NCBI GenBank assembly: GCA_014155875.1
Contig: JACEFZ010026901.1
Span: forward strand, 33,501 to 97,500
Direction of reading: 5' to 3'
DNA: 64,000 nucleotides
From: Cepaea nemoralis
Taxonomy: Eukaryota > Mollusca > Gastropoda > Stylommatophora > Helicidae
Positions within the stretch are counted from its first letter, which is position 1. Every line of letters begins with the position of its first letter. A program made the position numbers and the translations under genes. Positions 54,490 through 64,000 of this stretch are shown here, piece after piece. Below the pieces are notes generated by a model. That model saw nothing but the letters and a program-made list of their open reading frames with translations, was not told the DNA's origin and searched no databases.

Positions 54490-55035
54490 CTTTCCGGGTG
54501 GTTAGCGTGGCTAAGAGGTTCAACTAGTTTCAACTTTCGTTTTTGACCCTGGCGTAGTGGGTTCGTTCCAGACATCGGTCCGCTGAACTTAAATGTTGAC
54601 TTTTCGTGCTTGACTTGGGGACGTAAATGTTGACTTTTCGTGCTTGACGTGGGGACGTAAATGTTGACTTTTCGTGCTTGACGTGGGGCCGTAAATGTTG
54701 ACTTTTCGTGCTTGACGTGGGGACGTAAATGTTGACTTTTCGTGCTTGACTTGGGGAAGTAAATGTTGACTTCTTGTGCTTGACTTGGAGAAGTAAATGT
54801 TGACTTTTCGTGATTGACTTGGGGATGTAAATGTTGACTTTTCGTGCTTGACTTGGGCACGTAAATAACAGGTATATTAGAAGTCGGAGACTCTTCGTCT
54901 ACTGGCAAGGACACTAGTAATAGGAAAAGGTAACCCTCACGCAAAATCAGTCCTTTGCGCTGACCAGTTGCATCAACTGCTACAAGTAGTAGTTGCACTG
55001 TGTAGACTACACTATAGTTCAAAATGAGGGAACGC
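54490..55035 (+). mobile_element. SINE-2 with internal tandem amplification
   Basis: The family's head (GGTGGTTAGCGTGGCTAAG, TAGTGGGTTCGTTCCAGACA) and its end (GGTAACCCTCACGCAAAATC, TATAGTTCAAAATGAGGGAA) are each present once. Between them a 34-bp internal piece, TTGACTTTTCGTGCTTGACT plus GGGGACGTAAATG, is repeated about eight times (54593-54861). Other SINE-2 copies have it once. Confidence 0.85.
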
Positions 55036-55289
55036 AAAATAAAATAAAATAAAATAGTTCAGGGTGAATACGTGAATATTCTGTTCGCCTGCTTCAGATG
55101 AGACGTCCTATGTAATGATTGTTCGGGTTAGAAATAGGAGGAGTATAATTGATGTCAACTCACAGGATCAATGAGAACAGAAAAGCAGGTTCAAAGATGC
55201 TGGAACATTTGCTTCTAGGCGCCTAAGGAAAGGAGCAGGAATGGAGAGGATGTGGGGAGAAAAAGAATATTAATAATAAGAAGAAGATG

Positions 55290-55515
<226 letters not shown>

Positions 55516-55539
55516 TTATTGTTATTTTTATTGTGGCGG

Positions 55540-55757
55540 GGGCTGCGTGTTCTCGAGATATGGTGTCCGCTTTGAGTGCTGGAGGTTCCGGGTTCAAGCC
55601 CTGGTGATGACCGGGATTTTTTTCTCGTGGACGTCTAGTAATAAAATTTCCCCTGGTCTCTGGGTAGTGAGATCGGACGAGCGTGTGTATTGTTGCGCCC
55701 GTAAAAAAATCCCTTGACAGTTGGAAATCGAAAAAGAGTAGCCTAACGGCACTGCCC
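55540..55757 (+). mobile_element. SINE-1, 5' part only
   Basis: GGGGGCTGCGTGTTCTCGAG, GGTTCAAGCCCTGGTGATG, GTGAGATCGGACGAGCGTG, stops after GGCACTGCCCGG. The missing 3' part of this family appears alone at 57925-58135. Confidence 0.75.
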
Positions 55758-55759
55758 GG

Positions 55760-57340
55760 TGTCACATGATAGACCAACATGATTTAACCATTATGAGAAT
55801 AAAGGCGATCTGAATTAGCGGATGTTCGAGGCCATAGGTTGTTTCAACAAATCCAGAAAATGTAACTGCACGTGTTTACATCTGGTCGACGGATTGGGAA
55901 CATTCGGTGGTGAGTGAGACAAATCCCTGCATCGCTTTGACAGTTTGTCAACATTCGAATACAGATGGAACCCGTCGGATCCTGGTTGCAATCGGATGTA
56001 AGCCATCACATGTCGGGCAAAATTAACAGTTGCAGATGTGTAGGGGAAGTGGGTGAGCTGAATCATACATCGCTTTGACAGTTTATAAACAGGTCGGATT
56101 GAAAGCGGAAGTACTCAGCTCGGAAGAAAACAGTCCGTCTGTCAATTTATAGTTTCCGGACAGCAAGAAGATTGGCAGCTTGTTGGGGAAACTGTTGTTG
56201 GGATCATACAGTAACTAGCTATCTTGTTGTGGGAGTCAAAACAACTGATGACAACTCTGACAGTGACTAAGCCAGGGAAAATGGATTCTTGACAATGGAT
56301 GATATGTCCAAATAACACCTGTGTGGACAGGAAGAATACCGTCACGTGACCAATTTTAGGTTTTGCCAAAAACCATGATTGGAGATGGGGAGTTGAACTA
56401 AAACCGTGGATTATGATGGACGTGTTTGTGGGAGAGCTCTACAGTGTTAGATTAATTTAATATTAACTAGCATGTGTCGTTATGGCAAAGTGTAGTAGCC
56501 ATCCCGGAATGAGGCGGTTTTGCCTAAGGTAGAACCTATTATAATTAGTTCTAATTAATATAGGCTGTAGCCTTGTTAAAACTAAAGTGTGATGATTAGC
56601 ACTGGTAGTGGAAAACTAGCTAGAGTAGGGAAGTGATACTTGGCTCTGTTGTTAATAGATTAGTGAAGTGTTGATAAGCTTTACTAGTTGAGAATTGAGT
56701 AATGAGGGATAATTTGGATATTCCAGTAGGTGTCCCTGGTGGGCGGGGTTCCGCATTCTGTTTGTTGATTTTTTTTTCTTGTCTTGGCCTGATGATAACC
56801 AATGGGTTGAGTCATCTGTCCCTGACAGAGTAGGATCACTGTATTTTCTGAGCGAGGCCGATGGCCACGATCATCTAATAGAGATCAGTGACGGGGAGGC
56901 TATCACCAGTTGTATGATTTATTTTACAGGTTTCCTCTGGTTGGAATGAAGAACCCGGAACCAATGAAAAATCCGATCCCGGATAAATTATGATGTAGAG
57001 AGATGGGCCAGCAACTTTCGCAACGGAAGAAGTTAATACACATTGCTCGGTGGAGCCTAATGGTATATGTATCCTACATGAGTGAATACCAATCGTTAAC
57101 ACACCTGAAGTGATGGATGTTCAGCCCATGTGGAACTAGATCAGTAGGAACTGATGTTCACATTAGATGAAACCAAACATTGAAGTGTAGTTGTTCCACG
57201 TATCAAGGAAATCAGAACTTTCAGACTATATCTAGTGAATAAAGCAAGCCATTTTTGCCTAAGATACATTGACTGTTTAAGAGTGAAAATACAGAACATT
57301 TCGCAAGAAGAAAACGATATGTTTATGAGACAGTGTTCCA
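55760..57340. other. Unassigned sequence
   Basis: Unique-looking DNA. It contains a duplicated phrase, CATCGCTTTGACAGTTT, at 55930 and 56068. Minus-strand open frames at 55815-56066 and 56142-56369 have no family resemblance I can name and no clear splice context. Confidence 0.4.
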
Positions 57341-57359
57341 TTATTTTTCTCTGTGCAGG

Positions 57360-57515
57360 AATTATGAGATCTTAGATTTCTATAAACTAATAGGAACCGT
57401 GGTGTTAGGAACAATAATAGTATTTTCCACGGATTATATATTTACATGGGATTCAGATCTCATGGTCATCAGAGCTCCTGGAGGAGGACATGTCTGGAGA
57501 GAAGGATACGACTTC
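57360..57515 (+). other. Weak candidate exon
   Basis: Preceded by a good acceptor (ATTTTTCTCTGTGCAG at 57344-57359) and followed by a donor-like CG/GTGAGGT at 57516. The open frame between them gives NYEILDFYKLIGTVVLGTII, a possible membrane segment, then RAPGGGHVWREGYDFG. No family is recognised and no partner exon was found, so this may be chance. Confidence 0.2.
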
Positions 57516-57924
57516 GGTGAGGTCTATTGTACTGACTCGTGTGATGTCGTGTAATCCTTGCCATGATGTGTGCACTATGATCCTGAACTTTGAAGGCTGA
57601 CATATACATTTATGTTATAATACACGACACACATTTTCTTCGCATACACGTCTCATATACGTTACACTTTTCTTTTAATAAATTAATCTTTATTAATTTT
57701 TAGAAGCAAGAGTTGTTGAGTATGTTGCGTTGGGGAAGTATGAGAGGGGGCATAGTACGACAGTGAGAGAGTGATAGGAAAAGGTGTCCACGGGCTGATG
57801 GAGTGTGTTGGACGGAAGCTGGTGGATTCTCCAAGATATTGATAAGGGAAAAAATATTATAATGTAGGTGTCGACTCTCCTCACTCCAGGGACGACACTT
57901 TAAAGGAGGACACGACACCCTGCC

Positions 57925-58135
57925 AAAATTTCGAGTTAAAAATCTACTCAAAGTATTTCAGTATTCTCTCCGGTGCTACGGAGTTCGTGCACTGAGCTGA
58001 GTTTCTCCAGACTCAGGTTTGAATTAGGAGGAGAAGAGAAGGAAGCACTTATAGGTTGCACCTGCAATGATGTTGATCCATCGACTAAACTAAACTAAAC
58101 TAAACTAAGCTACTAAACTAAACTAAACTAAACTA
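57925..58135 (+). mobile_element. SINE-1, 3' part
   Basis: CCAAAATTTCGAGTTAAAAA, GTGCACTGAGCTGAGTTTC, GATGTTGATCCATCGACTAA and a long (ACTAA)n tail to 58132. Confidence 0.75.
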
Positions 58136-58254
58136 TTATTATTGTAGAAGGAAAGGGAGATGATCCTGTGACAGATGATTCACCTGGGGTTTGCAATGAA
58201 ACGACTTCATATGTAGATTACGACATCATGGGGTTCGGTTATCATCACCCTCCC

Positions 58255-59400
58255 ACACAACCTTTCTTATTAGGCAGAGAGATGTCTAGATATTTATCTT
58301 TCTTATTTGAGATATTTTACTATCACAGTCTTTGCTGTCAGAGGAGAAATATCTAGATATTGGTGGTAGTCTTTGCTGTCAGAGGAGAAATATCTAGATA
58401 TTGGTGGTAGTCTTTGCTGTCAGAGGAGAAATATCTAGATATTTCGCTTTCTTATTTGAGATATTGTACGATCATAACCTTTACTGCAAAATGAGAAGTG
58501 TCTAAATATTTTCTTTCGTTTTTGAAGCTAATGAAACTAGAACACTATATACAACAATAAGAAAGAGACAAACAGCTTTCGTTGGTCATGTGATGAAAAG
58601 AGAGGTATTAGAGAACATCGTGACAACAGGAAAGATTGAGGGGAAGAGAGGCAGAGATCGACCAAGAGAAATAATGCTGGATGGATTGAGACGGTGGTAT
58701 GGAGGAATATCATCAGATGAGTTGATCCAGAATACAAAAGACCGAGATATGTGGAGAGACATGAACGCCTACGCCAACAGGCATGGCACTTGACGATGAT
58801 GATGATGTGAGATATTTTACTATCACGACCTTTACTGTCAGATGAGAAGTATCTACATATTTATCTTTCTTATATGAGATATTTCACTATCATAATCTTT
58901 ACTGAATGATGAGAAGTATCTAGATATCTCTCTGTCTTATGTGATATATTTTACTATCACATCCTTTACTCTCAGATAGAAGTATCTAGCTATTTCTCTG
59001 TCTTATTTGAAACATTATACTAGCACAACCTTTACTGTCAAATGACACGTAGCTAAGTATTTCTCTGTCTTATTTGAGACATTTTACTATAACATCCTTT
59101 ACTGTCAAACAGAGAAATGTCTATTATTTTACTTTCACAAATTATCCTGTCAGACAAAAAGCATATATTTTTTTATCAGAACGTTTTCTATCAGAAAGAG
59201 AAATTTCTAACTTACTTTCACAATCTCTCCTGCCAGTCAAAAGTCTTTCAACATTATTATAAAAAATTTGCATGTAAGACCCAAGAAAAAAATCTATTTT
59301 ACAATGATACATTTTAATGCCAACAAAAAAGTATCTATTTTACTATCACACATTTTCATGTCAGACAAAAAAATATCTATTTTACTAAAGTGGTCAACCA
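58255..59400. repeat. ~75-bp tandem repeat, degenerate, with a 42-bp sub-array
   Basis: Units contain GAGATATTTTACTATCAC, CCTTTACTGTCAGATGAGAA and GTATCTAGATATTTCTC. At 58325-58445 a sub-unit with TCTTTGCTGTCAGAGGAGAA and ATATCTAGATATTGGTGGTAG is repeated three times. From 59100 the units shorten and decay. An RTE-B fragment interrupts the array at 58525-58800. Confidence 0.85.
58525..58812 (+). mobile_element. RTE-B, 5'-truncated
   Basis: ANETRTLYTTIRKRQTAFVG, HVMKREVLENIVTTGKIEGK, LDGLRRWYGGISSDELIQNT and the end NAYANRHGT with a stop, followed by ACGATGATGATGATG. The frame is unbroken. It lies in the 75-bp array, which resumes at GTGAGATATTTTACTATC. Confidence 0.85.
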
Positions 59401-59593
59401 CAGATCCACACGTGAAGGATGGAAAAATATCCCGTCTCATTATGTGAAAGGAGTCTGTCGACAGTTCTGGTAAGCAATTGCTTTCATTATTACACCATCC
59501 CGATAATGTACAAATGGAAACATTCGCTACATATAGACATGCATATACAGCACCCACAACTACTACAAGCATTGATAATATCAGCTAAATTCT

Positions 59594-59745
59594 ATAAAAT
59601 CTATGAAGTCTAACTTAACAATACTTACTTCTATATAATAAGATCTTGCGGATCAAGATCTGAGCAATAAAATCTATGAAGTCTAACTTAACAATACTTA
59701 CTTCTATATAATAAGATCTTGCGGATCAAGATCTGAGCACCGCTG
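59594..59745. repeat. Two-copy direct duplication, ~76 bp
   Basis: AAAATCTATGAAGTCTAACT, TCTATATAATAAGATCTTGC and GGATCAAGATCTGAGCA occur twice with no visible difference. AGATCTTGCGGATCAAGATCT is itself a small palindrome. Confidence 0.9.
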
Positions 59746-59934
59746 CTCTGGTAGTTTTTATAATTTTCGCTAGGACAAGTTGCTAAAGTATGTTAGAAAT
59801 ATTTCAAATTTAAGAAGAAAAAACTTCCAGGGATTCCCAAATCTTCTTGATGTAAAGAGGGTATATGGAGTTCTTATTGTCATTTTAAAAATGAAAGGTG
59901 AGTATCAAATAAGAGACTAAGCAAGATATTGTAT

Positions 59935-60220
59935 CCAATTTTATAAGAAAACGCCGTTGGGACTACATCGGCCATGTACTCAGAATGGACAAGACAAGAC
60001 TCCCCTACCAAGCCCTCATGTGGACACCGGTAGGGAAAAGAAAAAGGGGAAGACCAAGAGAGACCCTGCGTAGATTCATCATCAGAGAAGGCTCATTCAA
60101 CGGCCAAGTAAACATCCAGGATCTACAACAGGTAGCAGCGAACCACCAGGCATGGAGATGCATGACTTCTGCCCTATGCACCGCATTGGGCTCAATAGGA
60201 AAGACTAATTAACTAACTAA
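59935..60220 (+). pseudogene. RT C-terminal fragment, family shared with 44455-44750
   Basis: RKRRWDYIGHVLRMDKTRLP, VGKRKRGRPRETLRRFIIRE, EGSFNGQVNIQDLQQVAANH, ending in GSIGKTN and a stop, then TTAACTAACTAACTAATC. The frame is unbroken here, unlike the 44455 copy. Confidence 0.75.
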
Positions 60221-60312
60221 CTAATCAAATAAGAGAAATATATGAGGGCAGTAAAACAAAAATTTCTGACAGTAGTTCATCACAATCGAGAAAAGTCTCA
60301 TTACGGGAAATG

Positions 60313-60316
60313 CACG

Positions 60317-60354
<38 letters not shown>

Positions 60355-60570
60355 GGCATTATATATGAAAGCGCCGTTACGCGAATTAATGAAAACCGAA
60401 GGGGCAAGAATTGTACATGTTGAGGTAGCCGGTTCAACCCATGCATCGGTCAATTGGACTAAAATGGTGACTTCTTGTCCTTGACTTGGGGACATCAATT
60501 ACAAGTACCTCAGACGTCAGAGTAGGTTCGCCTGATGGCGAGGGACACTGGTAATAGGGGATACTGATTG
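60313..60570 (+). repeat. (GAT)n microsatellite and SINE-2 partial copy
   Basis: (GAT)n at 60315-60354. Then SINE-2 from about 60415: TGTTGAGGTAGCCGGTTCAA, CCCATGCATCGGTCAATTGG, GTACCTCAGACGTCAGAGTA, ending inside GGTAATAGGGGATACTG. Confidence 0.7.
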
Positions 60571-60929
60571 AAGAAGTTTACTAATTATCTTTTGATCGGG
60601 AAATGAAGGTGGGCTGAGAAGCATAAATAATACCACAAAATCAGCTGGTGTCAGGGTGTGACATCCTGTGAATTGCACCTAAACCAGGTCACAACTCTGA
60701 ACTCATCAGTTTCCTTCCAAGAAGTTATATATCTACCCCGGCTCACAGCAAATAATACACAGAATCATATAGTTAACAGATAGTTAGTTGCTTGTCCTTT
60801 AAAGCCTGCATTTAGTGGTTGTTTGAGATGTTACTAGGCAGCTTAACTTCGACATTACCACATTTGGAAAACAATCCCTTTCAAATTAATATCAGAATTG
60901 TGGCTGATTCTAGCCGACCCTAACAACTG

Positions 60930-61410
60930 CGGCGTCATTCTATGGATTCCTAAACGAGCCACGATAATTCAAAATCTTCATAAGAAAAGCAGTGTGTGAT
61001 ACCATATATGGACAACACAGAATTACCGAGACAACGATTACAAGCAAGATGCAGCGGAGAATGAGATTTCAACTCCAACAATTGCCAGTAAATCAGCAAA
61101 TCAAAACCTTAATAATAATGGCACTGAGCTAGCAAAGCTGGATAACCCGGCATCATCGAGATAACAATTATCGCCATGGGGAGAATAATATATCAAACAC
61201 TAGAGAAAGCAAACTAGACGACTCTCACAACTGCCACATCCTTCTTTGAAGATTCCTGATCAAAATCAAAGTCTTCACAAGAACGGCACTGATCTACCAA
61301 GTATGGATAACTCAACATAACAGATATAAGGCATGGGGCAATGCAGAATGAGATTTCAAATTTCAGGGAAAGCATTATTGCCGACTCCAGCAATCGTCAG
61401 TCCCTTGTGT
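60930..61410. repeat. Dispersed repeat flanking the RTE-C deletion copy, left
   Basis: Three imperfect units with TATGGACAACACAGAATTACC, GAGATAACAATTATCGCCA and AATGAGATTTCAA. The segment 61152-61275 (CATCATCGAGATAACAATTA, GCAAACTAGACGACTCTCAC) recurs almost exactly at 63703-63826. Confidence 0.75.
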
Positions 61411-61423
61411 GGATTAATGAACT

Positions 61424-63183
61424 TCCATTCCATTGGCACCTTGCCGTCTTGACAGACGATAGTTTGTGCTTTAAAAAGGCATAATAACTTTTAACTATGG
61501 CGGTAGCGAGTGTGACTGATAAGGCCAATTTGCGCTGTAAATGTCCGTTCACAGTGGGTGCATGTGAACACGTGGTCATTTCCACCATCATGCACCATCT
61601 TACGTCTCAAACGCTTGGTGTGTGACTTTTCTGCAATAATTTTCTCCTTTGACTTTATTCCATTTCTGATATTTGCCCTCCATGCAACACGTTCAGCGGC
61701 GACTTGCTCCCAATGTGCATTATCAATGCCTGTATCAATCATGTCCCGCTTACACACATCTTTGTATCGTAGTAGAGGCCGACCCTGAGATCTCTTACCC
61801 CATCTGTAATTCACCAAAAAGATATCCTTTGGTATTCTACCATCATCCATCCTCCTAAGATGTCCTATCCATCTAGTCTACGAAGACTGAGCATGGAATA
61901 AACTGTCACACAACCTGATCTTTCCAATACTTCAGTATTTGTGATTTTGTCTTGCCACTTAATACCAAGAATTCTTCGCAGACACCGCATATGAAAGCTG
62001 TTTAAATTGTTCTCTTGGTGTGAGTAAGTTGTCCAGGTTTCACTGGCCATAGAGAAGAGTACTAAGGACATAGGCTTGATAGACAAGGACTTTTGTTTGG
62101 CAGTAAGCTTCCTGTTCTCCCAGACTCTTTTTCTTAACCTGTTCATTGTTGTTGCTGCCTTACCAATCCGGATGTTTGATTTCCTGATCTAGGGATAATT
62201 TGCTATTTACCACTGATCCTAGATATGTAAAATGGTCTACTATCTCTAGTTCGGCTTCGTCAATAAAGATTGATGGTACCTCATGTGCACCTTGTGACAT
62301 AATCTGTGTCTTCTTTTTGCTAATTGTTAAACCAAATTCAGAACAAGCATTGGAGAATGCAGATAGTAGACATTGCAATTCTTCCTCAGAGTGGGTCGTA
62401 ACTGCAGCATCATCTGCAAAAAGCAACTCTCTGATCAGTACCCTCCTAATTTTGGTCTTAGCCTTCAATCACTGAGCATTGTAGAGGCCGCCTTCTGAGC
62501 GTGAGTGAATGTATATACCACCATCCTGATCACGAAATGCATATTTCAGTAGAAGTGAAAAGTATATTCCAAAGAGGGTGGGAGCTAGTACACAACCTTG
62601 CTTAACTCCACTCTTGATTTCAAATTCTTCAGAAGTTGCACCATCAAACTTGATTATACCCTTCATGCCTGTGTGGAACGATTCCACAATGGACAGAAGA
62701 GTTGGTGGGCAGCCAATAAGACCAGGGATGGAGTTATTGCCTCTCCATAGCACAAAGCCTGGGCTAAAATATAGAGATCATGTGTTGCCCATGCAGCATG
62801 ATCCCTCTCTCGGCCCGCCTAGTTCACTCCAGAGGAAAGGTAACACCCCTACATCTGGAACAAGACAAGCTGCAGAAGCTGCCGGATCAGCAAAGCAATG
62901 CTCTAACTGTCCGCCTGTCGGAGCTTCGATCCTAGACCAGTCGCCAACCAAGGCTTAGGGCCTGGTCTGCCCTGCCATGACAATTTTGTCTTTAGCTTGC
63001 ATTTCCTCGCACCAGGGTAAGGCTTGTACCCTCCCAATTGCGCTCTTCCGCCCGAAGCCGTTGGCACAATGTGGGGTGTCGGGTTTGGTAAGCGCCGCCC
63101 AACGTTCGGCGCTAACAGAGACCAGGTAGTATCGTCTACTGTTATACGGTAGCTCAGTCATATCTGACTAAGACCTGACATTA
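61424..63183 (-). mobile_element. RTE-C, internally deleted copy with target-site duplication
   Basis: 1760 bp, flanked by identical GGATTAATGAACT at 61411-61423 and 63184-63196. On the minus strand it keeps the 5' region (63183-62720) and then jumps to the RT palm and onward (62715-61424). Compared with 32256-36218, about 2.2 kb is missing, from 32718 to 34933, with one base of ambiguity at the joint. The element ends with a short GGAATGGA tail. Confidence 0.92.
61491..62700 (-). pseudogene. RTE-C reverse transcriptase, partial
   Basis: From GCPPTLLSIVESFHTGMKG onward it matches RTE-C. It keeps SGVKQGCVLAP and FADDAAV. A CAG-AGA to CAG-TGA change stops the frame at about 62469; frameshifts lie near 62150 (after DQEIKHPDW) and 61862 (after SLRRLDG). 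The endonuclease and first RT motifs are deleted. The C-terminal finger CTHCERTF...H is intact. Confidence 0.85.
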
Positions 63184-63364
63184 GGATTAATGAACTAACT
63201 GCATCAAAACTATGTCTTTATACCATTGGGCTATCAAGAGTGGGTAGCTCAGCATTACAGAGATAACGACTGCAGCCCATAGGTACTGGTTGTAAACATC
63301 TTGGGAATCACTGCAATAATACAATGAGTATTCATATGTTGTTGTGGACTATACGTAAAATGAT

Positions 63365-63610
63365 ATATTAGGGTGTCTGCCCCAGGCTCAGAAGTTAACG
63401 GGCTCGATCCCTGCATAGGGCTGGAGTTTATCCAACAACCATTGGTATCTAATGAAATCACACGCCCCCCTGATCTCTTGGGTAGTGAAATCAGATACCT
63501 AGCTTTATCAGATAAGGGCAAAAGGGGATTTCGTGTGTAAGTTGTACAGTTTAAAATCCCCAGGGCAGTTAGAAATCACAAAGCGGAGGCCGTAAGGCCA
63601 CCGTCCTGGC
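63365..63610 (+). mobile_element. SINE-1-like copy, diverged
   Basis: TCTGCCCCAGGCTCAGAAGT, GGGCTCGATCCCTGCATAGG (B-box-like), then CTGATCTCTTGGGTAGTGAA and ATCCCCAGGGCAGTTAGAAA, which parallel SINE-1's GGTCTCTGGGTAGTGAGATC and CCCTTGGCAGTTGGAAATCG. Confidence 0.55.
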
Positions 63611-63702
63611 ACAATTAATAGGAAAAGTACAACCTGCCAACAGATAGAAATGACTCGTTACCTTTGATGAAATCTGTCTAGAGGAAGTACGCCTGAAACA
63701 GG

Positions 63703-63830
63703 TATCATCATCGAGATAACAATTATCGCCATGGGGAGAATAATATATCAAAACACTAGAGGAAAAAGCAAACTAGACGACTCTCACAACTGCCACATCC
63801 TTCTTTGAAGATTCCTGATCAAAAATCAAG
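63703..63830. repeat. Dispersed repeat, right copy
   Basis: Near-identical to 61152-61275: CATCATCGAGATAACAATTA, CGCCATGGGGAGAATAATAT, GCAAACTAGACGACTCTCAC. After it, 63840-64000 has further loose repeats (CACAACTTGTGA, GGACCTAT). Confidence 0.75.
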
Positions 63831-64000
63831 TATCGACAACACGTGAAAACATAAACTCAATGGCCCTATATCGACAACTAGTCTAAACAAATACTGGACC
63901 TATATCACAACTTGTGAAAATATACATTTTAATGGAATGGAACACTATAGACAATCAGTAACAATAATTACAGGACCTATTTCACAACTTGTGACAACTT

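Noticed and set aside
55815..56369. Two minus-strand frames (83 and 75 codons) in otherwise non-repetitive DNA.
   Set aside because: No recognisable domain, no clear splice sites, and the area may itself be an insertion.

Overview
This window is animal nuclear DNA. It has split protein-coding exons with GT-AG introns, many RTE-type retrotransposon remnants, several tRNA-like SINE families, hairpin MITEs, a dead mariner, and a very large amount of tandem repeat. The organism is not identified by the sequence. The repeat content and a foraging-like kinase suggest an invertebrate, possibly a lophotrochozoan such as a mollusc; that is a guess.

The only host gene I can support is a cGMP-dependent protein kinase (PKG, PRKG/foraging family) on the minus strand. 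Five consecutive exons (44323-44191, 41502-41363, 39321-39232, 37333-37192, 26908-26745) join in perfect phase to 223 codons. They run from just before the glycine-rich loop to helix F and keep every catalytic landmark. The regulatory cyclic-nucleotide domains (to the right) and the end of the C-lobe (to the left) were not found by eye, so the gene probably extends beyond both ends of the window.

Left part (1-26.7 kb): hairpin MITEs, a nearly full-length decayed RTE (RTE-A), 30-bp and 50-bp minisatellites, a 2.7-kb GT/GA/G-rich block bracketed by arrays of the same 19-bp unit, a (TC)(TA)(GA) palindrome, a LINE with an RNase H domain, a 21-bp/147-bp higher-order repeat, and many SINEs, some nested with clear target-site duplications. 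PKG part (26.7-44.3 kb): the five exons, with introns filled by an intact 1044-codon-plus RTE (RTE-C) antisense to the gene, a decayed RTE-A, a 500-bp fold-back element, and minisatellites of 24, 32, about 45 and 52 bp. Two of these arrays begin within a few bases of a PKG 5' splice site. Right part (44.3-64 kb): RT tails, a 28-bp minisatellite, a decayed AT-rich array, a mariner remnant, a 400-bp palindrome joined to an RTE fragment, a 23-bp minisatellite, trinucleotide tracts, a SINE with internal tandem amplification, and an internally deleted second RTE-C with a 13-bp target-site duplication.

Apart from PKG, the coding potential is that of selfish elements. RTE machinery could have mobilised the SINEs, but the sequence does not prove the pairing. 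RTE-A, RTE-B, RTE-C and RTE-D, SINE-1 to SINE-5 and repeat R are labels used only here.
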